From UBA2108 sp002713215 (GTDB lineage: Bacteria > Bacteroidota > Bacteroidia > Flavobacteriales_G > Salibacteraceae), in the NCBI GenBank assembly GCA_937891015.1, contig CALAPY010000039.1, positions 1 through 20,569 of the forward strand: a DNA stretch of 20,569 nt. Reading direction: 5' to 3'. Below, in pieces: positions 15,179 through 20,569 of the stretch. The notes below the pieces were generated by a model, which made no database searches, was not told the origin of the DNA, and saw only the letters and a program-made list of their open reading frames with translations. Each line of letters starts with the position of its first letter. The first letter of the stretch is position 1. The translations under genes and the position numbers were made by a program.

Positions 15179-15743
15179 GTTTTGCTTCAATATATTTTAT
15201 AAGAATCTTTCTCAGGTTCACCTTCGCCTTCGATAAGTTAGATTTTGAAGTACCTGTAGAGATTCCTAATTCTTTGGCAATTTCATCATGAGTATAACCC
15301 TCATAAACATATAAGTTCAACACCGTACGGTAAACCGGGGAAAGATTCTGAATTGCTTCAATTAGCTTCTCCTGACTAACCGTTTCAAAAAGGTTTTGAC
15401 TTATTTTTTCTTCATTTCTTAATTCTATCTTACTTCCATCCGAGTCAATGCTTACTAACTGAACTTTATTTCTTCTTAAAAAGTCCAGCGACATATTCAC
15501 GAAAATTCTTGTGGTCCATCCTTCAAAAGAGCCTTTTTCATTGAATAGGTCAATTTTGTCAAACAGTTTAATGAATCCTTCCTGAACAACGTCCTGAGCA
15601 TCTTCTCTTCGATTACAATACCTTAAACAAACGCCTAACATTCTGCCATAAAATGCCTTGAATAAAAGCTTTTGGCACTCAGGGTCTCGCTTTTTACAAC
15701 CCTTAATGAGTTTCTCTAAATGCACGCTTGTTAGCAATTCCAT
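15168..15743 (-). CDS. ECF-type RNA polymerase sigma factor
   Basis: This 191-residue protein has both sigma-70 core domains. Region 2 includes CLRYCNRREDAQDVVQEGF (about 39-57) and FEGWTTRIFVNMSLDFLRR (about 73-91). Region 4 covers about 124-180 with LSPVYRTVLNLYVYEGYTHD and the helix-turn-helix EIAKELGISTGTSKSNLSKA. I chose ATG at 15743; the upstream TTG at 15764 would add seven residues not expected in the family. Four cysteines occur in the N-terminal 45 residues (C16, C23, C39, C43); two lie in the common GVCLRY segment, so a redox role is not implied. Its stop overlaps the next gene, the anti-sigma-like protein, giving a coupled pair. It lies divergent from mdh. Confidence 0.93.
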   Translation of the reverse strand: MELLTSVHLEKLIKGCKKRDPECQKLLFKAFYGRMLGVCLRYCNRREDAQDVVQEGFIKLFDKIDLFNEKGSFEGWTTRIFVNMSLDFLRRNKVQLVSIDSDGSKIELRNEEKISQNLFETVSQEKLIEAIQNLSPVYRTVLNLYVYEGYTHDEIAKELGISTGTSKSNLSKAKVNLRKILIKYIEAKHAS

Positions 15744-15803
15744 TATTCCGTGTCTATGACGCAACTTTTTTCAATTGGTTGCCTCTTCATTTCTATTTAT
15801 CTC

Positions 15804-15811
15804 CAAATTTA
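15804..15811 (-). promoter_or_regulatory. Candidate -7 element for the sigma/anti-sigma operon
   Basis: TAAATTTG on the minus strand is an exact TAnnTTTG match, 60 bases before the sigma ATG. It is the housekeeping type of element; an autoregulated ECF promoter cannot be recognised without knowing the sigma's target sequence. Confidence 0.35.
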
Positions 15812-15865
15812 CGGATTAAGTTACAATTTGTTGAGGTATATCATTTCATAAGCGTCTCCAATCCA

Positions 15866-15873
15866 TACTTTTG
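15866..15873 (+). promoter_or_regulatory. Candidate -7 element for mdh
   Basis: TACTTTTG followed by CACCC is an exact and very typical Bacteroidota -7 context. It lies 61 bases upstream of the mdh ATG. No obvious -33 TTG is at the expected distance. Confidence 0.55.
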
Positions 15874-15934
15874 CACCCGATTATTTTAGGGTTAAAAAAT
15901 TACTAATACAATAAATAAAAAATAAATATTCAGA

Positions 15935-16870
15935 ATGAAAGTTACAGTTGTTGGAGCCGGAGCAGTAGGTGCGAGTTGTGCCGAATATATCGCCATCAAA
16001 GATTTTGCTTCAGAAGTGGTAATAGTTGACATTAAAGAAGGTTTTGCTGAGGGTAAGGCTATGGATTTGATGCAATGTGCTTCTTTAAATGGGTTTGATA
16101 CAAAAATTACAGGATCTACAAGTGATTACTCAAAAACTGCAGGAAGTGATGTGGCAGTTATTACCAGTGGTATTCCTAGAAAACCAGGTATGACCCGTGA
16201 AGAGCTTATAGGTATTAATGCAGGAATTGTAAAAGATGTATGCTCAAATATTTTGAAGCATTCACCCGATGCGATAATTATTGTAGTTAGTAATCCTATG
16301 GACACCATGGCTTATTTAGCTCATAAAGTAACTGGGTTATCAAGAAACAGAGTGATTGGAATGGGTGGCGCTCTGGATTCAGCTCGATTTAAATACAGAT
16401 TGGCCGAAGCATTAGAATGTCCCCAATCCGATGTTGATGGAATGGTTATCGGAGGCCACAGCGATGTTGGAATGGTTCCGTTAATTGAAAAAGCAGCAAG
16501 AAATAGCGTTAAAGTTTCTGAATTTTTATCCACTGAAAGAATGCAGGAGGTGGTTGAAGCAACTAAGGTTGGAGGTGCAACCCTTACCGGCTTGTTAGGA
16601 ACCTCGGCATGGTACGCACCAGGAGCAGCAGTTTCTGCACTGGTACAGGCAATTGCACAAGACTCTCAAAAAATGTTTCCCTGTTCTGCGTTGTTGGATG
16701 GAGAATATGGACTTAGTGATATTTCCATTGGAGTACCTTGTGTTTTAGGTAAAAATGGAATTGAACGAATTGTTGAAGTGAGCTTAAGTGATGCCGAGTC
16801 TTCCAAGCTAGCAGAAAGTGCTGAGGGAGTTAGAAAGACAAATGGTCTTTTAGATAGCGTTTTAGCTTAA
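15935..16870 (+). CDS. mdh: Malate dehydrogenase (LDH-like family, NAD-dependent)
   Basis: It oxidises malate to oxaloacetate in the TCA cycle. The 311-residue product has the Rossmann motif GAGAVG (7-12) with D32 at the end of strand beta-2, indicating NAD rather than NADP. Substrate-binding arginines are R82 and R88 in PRKPGMTREE (81-90), and R151. The catalytic pair is D148 (ALDSARF) and H175. N120 follows the VVSN strand. R82, rather than Gln, marks a malate rather than lactate dehydrogenase. The active-site loop reads GGHSDVGMVPL, where relatives usually have GGHGDT; Ser replaces the Gly next to the catalytic His. GGATLTGLLGTSAWYAPGAA (about 214-233) is conserved in the family. It has its own promoter element and a strong terminator, so it is probably a single-gene transcript. 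Confidence 0.96.
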   Translation: MKVTVVGAGAVGASCAEYIAIKDFASEVVIVDIKEGFAEGKAMDLMQCASLNGFDTKITGSTSDYSKTAGSDVAVITSGIPRKPGMTREELIGINAGIVKDVCSNILKHSPDAIIIVVSNPMDTMAYLAHKVTGLSRNRVIGMGGALDSARFKYRLAEALECPQSDVDGMVIGGHSDVGMVPLIEKAARNSVKVSEFLSTERMQEVVEATKVGGATLTGLLGTSAWYAPGAAVSALVQAIAQDSQKMFPCSALLDGEYGLSDISIGVPCVLGKNGIERIVEVSLSDAESSKLAESAEGVRKTNGLLDSVLA

Positions 16871-16903
16871 GCTATTTCAAATAATTAAATAAGAATAAGA
16901 AAG

Positions 16904-16930
16904 AGGTCGACGGAAAGTCGGCCTTTTTTT
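16904..16930 (+). terminator. Intrinsic terminator of mdh
   Basis: AGGTCGAC and GTCGGCCT pair as an 8-base stem with one G-U pair around a GGAAA loop, followed by seven T. It begins 34 bases after the mdh stop. Confidence 0.92.
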
Positions 16931-17023
16931 ATTTCATTTTTGGTTTTATTGAAGTTAAAATACGTTGATATTCAATGATTTATTCCTTCTAAAAAGTATG
17001 TAGGAATAAACGAATTGAAATTC

Positions 17024-17031
17024 TATATTTG
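17024..17031 (+). promoter_or_regulatory. Candidate -7 element for secDF
   Basis: TATATTTG followed by CAGAC is an exact TAnnTTTG match, 38 bases before the secDF ATG, downstream of the mdh terminator. No good -33 TTG is seen. Confidence 0.55.
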
Positions 17032-17069
17032 CAGACTTTTTTAAACAATATTTTTTATCAGTTAATCGT

Positions 17070-20000
17070 ATGCAGAATAAATCAGCTTTGTGGATTTTTA
17101 CAGTATTGCTTGCCTTGTCTTGTGTATATGTATTGTCATTTACATGGGTTACAGCAAGTGTAGAATCAGAAGCAAAGGAATTAGCACAGGAAAAACTTGA
17201 TTCACTTCTAGTAGAAACACCGGATTTGAGTGTTCAACAGAAAGATTCGGTTCTAGATCGATTCGAGGCCAATATTCTACTGAGTAAAAACTCCGAAGAG
17301 GTTTATCCTATTCTAGGGTATACTTACCGAGAGTGTAAGAGAAGGGAATTGAGTAAAGGCCTTGACCTTCAAGGAGGGATGAACGTTACCCTTGAGGTTT
17401 CAGTAATAGACCTTATCAAAGCAATGTCAGGAGACAGTGAAAACAAAGTATTTAATGAGGCACTTGAAAAAGCTATAGTTGCTCAAAAGAATACTCAAGA
17501 TGACTTCACCACTCTTTTTGGTCAGAAAATCAATGAAATAGACCCCAATTTTAAGTTGGCATCTGTTTTTCATAACCGTGAAAACAAAGACTTGTTTCCA
17601 AAAACAGCAACCAATGCTGAAATATTGGATATCATTCGTAAAGAGGCGGTTGACGCAGTTAAACGAACAGAACAAGTTCTTAGAAAAAGGATTGACAACT
17701 TAGGTGTTGTTCAACCTAAAATTCAACGATTGTCTACTTCAGACCGTATTGTTGTTGAACTGCCAGGTGTTAAGGATAAAAGTAGGGTAAGAAAAATTCT
17801 TCAGGGAACAGCTAAGCTAGAGTTCTGGGATTGCTATGATAACCGGGAAATTCTTGCAAGTTTCGAACAAGCAAATGAGTACCTTAAGGAACTTAATAAT
17901 GTTGGGAATGACTCTGATACGAACTCGTTACCTGTTGATACAGCAAGTGTTGATACGACAAAAGTAGAACCAGTTGCTGGTAGTACTTCGGAAGATTTGG
18001 CGGTGGAAGATGATTCAACAAAATCTGATGACTTATTATCTGACCTAAAGGGAGATGAGGAAGAGAGTGATTTATTAGGAGAATTAGAAGGTGATTCTGC
18101 TGGTGAAGGCGTAGGTGAAGACGAAGAATTCAACTTTGACAAATTTGCTTCTGAAAATCCGCTTTATGCCGTAGTTCAATTGAATTTGTATCAGGGAGCA
18201 AATCAGCAAACGGAAGCTGGAGAAGGCCCTGTTGTTGGTTACGTTGATAGCAAAAATCGAGAACAAGTTGAAGGATATTTTTCTGATCCTAAGATCATGA
18301 AATTCTTTCCAAAAGACATTAAATTATTTTGGGCTGCTAAACCCATTACAGATAACGATGGCCAACCTACTGATATTTATGCGATTTATGCTATTCAGGT
18401 AAAAACGAGAAACGGCAAAGCAAAAATAGAGGGTGACGTAATTACCAATGCTTATGTTCAGGCAGATCAAAACGGTAACCCTGAGATTTCAATGACCATG
18501 AATGGCGCTGGAGCTAAGGCCTGGAAGTTGATGACTGGTGAGGCAGCAAATTCAACGCTTAACGGTCAGCCTCTTAAGAGAAGCGTTGCCATTGTCTTGG
18601 ACGATTTAGTTTACACCGCTCCAACTGTATCTGGAGAAATTGCAGGTGGACATTCTTCCATTTCAGGTCAGTTTACTTCCGAAGAAGCTGCAGATTTAGC
18701 AAACGTATTGAAGGCAGGTAAACTTCCTGCTCCTGCAAATATTATTGAGGAAGCCATTGTTGGCCCTTCGTTGGGTCAGGAAGCAATCGAAAGTGGTATG
18801 ATGTCGTTTGCATTGGCCTTCGTGTTGATTCTTATTTACATGGTATTTTACTACTCAAAAGCAGGAGGTATCGCTGATGTTGCACTTGTAGCAAACATAT
18901 TCTTTGTGTTTGGAGTGCTAACCTCAATCCATGCAACACTTACCCTTCCTGGTATTGCTGGTATCGTACTTACTATTGGTATGTCAGTTGATGCCAACGT
19001 ACTCATATATGAGCGAATACGTGAAGAAATTAGAGCTGGCAAGGGAATGAAACTGGCTATTCACGATGGTTATCAAAATGCATACAGTTCCATTATTGAT
19101 GCTAACATTACAACCTTGCTTACAGGTATTATATTACTTGTATTTGGTACGGGGCCGATAAAAGGTTTTGCAACCACTTTAATTATTGGTATTCTAACCT
19201 CTTTGTTTTCTGCAATTTTTATCACTCGATTAATTTTTGAATGGTATTTAGGAAGAAAAGAGAGCGTTGCTTTTTCAACAAGATGGACGGAGAACATATT
19301 CAACAACTTGAATTTTAAATTCATTACCAAGAGAAGAATGTACTATGTTGTTTCTGGTATTGTAATTACAGCAGGGATTATAAGTTTTGCTACTCGTGGC
19401 TTAAACTATGGTGTAGATTTTACTGGAGGTAGAAGTTATTTGGTGCGTTTCGAGAATACCGCAGATGTTAATGCGGTTGGGTCTGCATTGGAAAATGTAT
19501 TTGTAGATAACGACGGGTTAAAACAAAGGCCAGAAGTTAAAACCTATGGTACTTCAAATCAGGTAAAAATTACGACCAAGTACTTGATTAATGAAACAGG
19601 CTCTGAAATTGAAGATCAAGTTGAAAACACAATGGAAGTTGGGCTAAATACATTAGGGGACAATTATGAGATTATGAGTTCTCAATTGGTTGAGCCAACC
19701 ATTGCAGACGATATTAAACAATCTGCAATTTGGGCAGTATTGTTCTCGCTTATAACCATTTTCTTGTACATATTGATACGATTCCGAAAGTGGCAATTTG
19801 GAATGGGAGCATTGGTTGCGGTATTCCATGATGTGTTGGTTGTACTTGGAGTGTTCTCTATATTCTATAGCGTTGCTCCATGGTCTATGGAAATAGATCA
19901 GGCGTTTATTGCTGCCATACTAACTGTGGTTGGTTATTCGATAAACGATACCGTGGTAGTGTTTGATAGAATCCGTGAGTTTGTTGGTCTTCATAAAAGC

Positions 20001-20228
20001 AGGCCATACAAGCAAGTGGTTAACGATGCACTAAATAGTACGTTGAGTAGAACCATAAACACGTCTTTGAGTACATTCCTGGTACTTCTAATGATCTTTA
20101 TTTTTGGAGGTGAAGTTATACGAGGGTTTGTGTTCGCTCTTATGGTTGGTGTTATTGTGGGAACCTATTCGTCCTTATGTGTGGCTACGCCCACAGTAAT
20201 TGACTTGGTTAAAGAAGATAAAGATTAA
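17070..20228 (+). CDS. secDF: Fused protein translocase SecD-SecF
   Basis: This inner-membrane protein uses the proton gradient to help pull proteins out of the SecYEG channel on the periplasmic side. In Bacteroidota SecD and SecF are commonly one chain, here 1052 residues. The SecD half has TM1 (about 6-26), the GLDLQGG motif (97-103), a large periplasmic region, and the TM4-type motif GMSVDANVLIYERIREE (from 637) with proton-path D641. The SecF half starts near 755 and shows GVDFTGGRSY (781-790) and GYSINDTVVVFDRIRE (955-970) with D960. Residues about 275-355, inside the periplasmic head, are a low-complexity insertion rich in Asp, Glu, Ser and Gly (for example KGDEEESDLLGELEGDSAGE) absent from E. 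coli SecD. Expression appears separate from mdh, with its own promoter element and terminator. Confidence 0.97.
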   Translation: MQNKSALWIFTVLLALSCVYVLSFTWVTASVESEAKELAQEKLDSLLVETPDLSVQQKDSVLDRFEANILLSKNSEEVYPILGYTYRECKRRELSKGLDLQGGMNVTLEVSVIDLIKAMSGDSENKVFNEALEKAIVAQKNTQDDFTTLFGQKINEIDPNFKLASVFHNRENKDLFPKTATNAEILDIIRKEAVDAVKRTEQVLRKRIDNLGVVQPKIQRLSTSDRIVVELPGVKDKSRVRKILQGTAKLEFWDCYDNREILASFEQANEYLKELNNVGNDSDTNSLPVDTASVDTTKVEPVAGSTSEDLAVEDDSTKSDDLLSDLKGDEEESDLLGELEGDSAGEGVGEDEEFNFDKFASENPLYAVVQLNLYQGANQQTEAGEGPVVGYVDSKNREQVEGYFSDPKIMKFFPKDIKLFWAAKPITDNDGQPTDIYAIYAIQVKTRNGKAKIEGDVITNAYVQADQNGNPEISMTMNGAGAKAWKLMTGEAANSTLNGQPLKRSVAIVLDDLVYTAPTVSGEIAGGHSSISGQFTSEEAADLANVLKAGKLPAPANIIEEAIVGPSLGQEAIESGMMSFALAFVLILIYMVFYYSKAGGIADVALVANIFFVFGVLTSIHATLTLPGIAGIVLTIGMSVDANVLIYERIREEIRAGKGMKLAIHDGYQNAYSSIIDANITTLLTGIILLVFGTGPIKGFATTLIIGILTSLFSAIFITRLIFEWYLGRKESVAFSTRWTENIFNNLNFKFITKRRMYYVVSGIVITAGIISFATRGLNYGVDFTGGRSYLVRFENTADVNAVGSALENVFVDNDGLKQRPEVKTYGTSNQVKITTKYLINETGSEIEDQVENTMEVGLNTLGDNYEIMSSQLVEPTIADDIKQSAIWAVLFSLITIFLYILIRFRKWQFGMGALVAVFHDVLVVLGVFSIFYSVAPWSMEIDQAFIAAILTVVGYSINDTVVVFDRIREFVGLHKSRPYKQVVNDALNSTLSRTINTSLSTFLVLLMIFIFGGEVIRGFVFALMVGVIVGTYSSLCVATPTVIDLVKEDKD

Positions 20229-20241
20229 TTCGATATTATAA

Positions 20242-20270
20242 AGGGGCGTTAATCGCCCCTTTTTATTTTT
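20242..20270 (+). terminator. Intrinsic terminator of secDF, touching the tatA leader
   Basis: AGGGGCG (20242-20248) and CGCCCCT (20254-20260) form a perfect 7-base stem with TTAAT loop, followed by TTTTATTTTT. It ends only 4 bases before the tatA ATG at 20275. Confidence 0.9.
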
Positions 20271-20274
20271 AGGT

Positions 20275-20496
20275 ATGCTGTTTTTTTTCAACTTAGGTGG
20301 TGGAGAGATTTTTATTATAGTCCTCTTTGTATTGCTTTTTTTTGGATCAAAGCGTATTCCTGAAATGATGCGTGGTATGGGCAAAGGCATCAGAATGTTT
20401 AAAGACGCAACGCAGGATATCCAGCAGGATATTGAAGATAGTGTTAAAGACGTCAAAAAAGACATTGACGAAACAAAGAAAAAGATCGGTAAATAA
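20275..20496 (+). CDS. tatA: Twin-arginine translocase subunit TatA
   Basis: TatA forms the protein-conducting assembly for folded proteins with twin-arginine signal peptides. The 73-residue product has the family layout: a short N-tail with acidic E11, a TM helix to F22, the conserved F23-G24 hinge, and an amphipathic helix KRIPEMMRGMGKGIRMFKDA (26-45). The tail (46-73) is highly charged with Ile/Val every three to four residues, able to form an amphipathic or coiled helix. TatA and TatB/E are hard to separate; the short length and the FGSKRIPE motif favour TatA. No tatC is visible to the window end. The start directly follows the secDF terminator T-run, so expression depends on read-through or on a promoter inside secDF. 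Confidence 0.93.
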   Translation: MLFFFNLGGGEIFIIVLFVLLFFGSKRIPEMMRGMGKGIRMFKDATQDIQQDIEDSVKDVKKDIDETKKKIGK

Positions 20497-20518
20497 ATTA
20501 TACCATAATCAGGAATAA

Positions 20519-20552
20519 AGAAAGGGGTAGATTCATAGTTTACCCTTTTTTT
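20519..20552 (+). terminator. Intrinsic terminator of tatA
   Basis: AAAGGGGTA (20521-20529) pairs with TACCCTTTT (20541-20549), with one G-U pair, around an 11-base loop and runs into a T7 tract, 22 bases after the tatA stop. Confidence 0.85.
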
Positions 20553-20569
20553 ATTGATTCCCCTTAAAA

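Noticed and set aside
15610..15700. Four N-terminal cysteines in the sigma factor as a redox switch
   Set aside because: Two lie in the GVCLRY segment common in Bacteroidota ECF sigmas, and spacing does not match a known zinc or disulfide sensor.
17834..18142. Ser/Pro-rich open frame antisense to the secDF acidic insertion
   Set aside because: It is the mirror of repetitive Asp/Glu/Ser codons in secDF, with no start signal or conserved content.
20175..20465. Minus-strand open frame across the secDF end and tatA
   Set aside because: It covers the terminator and tatA antisense, is Lys/Ile/Ser-rich with no family resemblance; tatA on the plus strand is clear.
1..20569. CRISPR array, tRNA, insertion sequence or prophage
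   Set aside because: No regularly spaced repeats, cloverleaf, transposase, integrase or phage gene was found on reading both strands.

Overview
The window looks like ordinary, gene-dense chromosome from a member of the Bacteroidota, probably a Flavobacteriales/Cytophagales-type marine or freshwater bacterium. The signs are AT-rich DNA, a fused SecDF with an acidic insertion, DUF4421-type outer-membrane proteins, an Asp-box secreted protein, a PKD plus gliding-motility-like C-terminal domain, and exact TAnnTTTG (Bacteroidota sigma-A -7) elements just upstream of many genes. Genus cannot be read from the sequence. I see no tRNA, rRNA, CRISPR array, insertion sequence, prophage or plasmid feature.

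Layout. 1-1267 (minus): 5' part of a large secreted Asp-box/BNR-repeat protein that runs off the left edge. 1394-3015 (minus): lipA (lipoyl synthase), overlapping by one base a gene for a secreted, probably outer-membrane, protein of unknown function. 3124-5391 (minus): aconitase. 5495-6721 (plus): a MacB/FtsX-type ABC permease starting with TTG. 6723-8807 (minus): two tandem DUF4421-like outer-membrane paralogues. 8883-10778 (minus): dnaK with a clear intrinsic terminator. 10938-12176 (minus): a lipoprotein of unknown function. 12317-13845 (plus): panB and an RluA-family pseudouridine synthase as an operon. 13847-15743 (minus): an ECF sigma factor and a membrane-bound, anti-sigma-like protein with extracytoplasmic PKD and CHU_C-like domains. 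15935-16870 (plus): malate dehydrogenase with a terminator. 17070-20228 (plus): secDF with a terminator. 20275-20496 (plus): tatA with a terminator.

How the genes relate. Two functional themes stand out. One is central metabolism: aconitase and malate dehydrogenase of the TCA cycle, lipoyl synthase for the 2-oxoacid dehydrogenases, and PanB for pantothenate/CoA. The other is protein export and the cell envelope: SecDF, TatA, DnaK, several outer-membrane or lipoprotein genes, and the sigma/anti-sigma pair. No pathway is complete here, and I see no tightly linked novel multi-gene system.

The most unusual item is the sigma/anti-sigma locus. The membrane partner has a duplicated cytoplasmic motif, one transmembrane helix, and a C-terminal domain resembling the one used elsewhere as a type IX secretion signal. 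I infer, but cannot show, that it is an envelope sensor built from a recycled sorting domain. Other points worth checking are the acidic insertion in SecDF, the terminator lying against the tatA start, face-to-face promoter elements between the lipoprotein gene and panB, and several corrected start codons.
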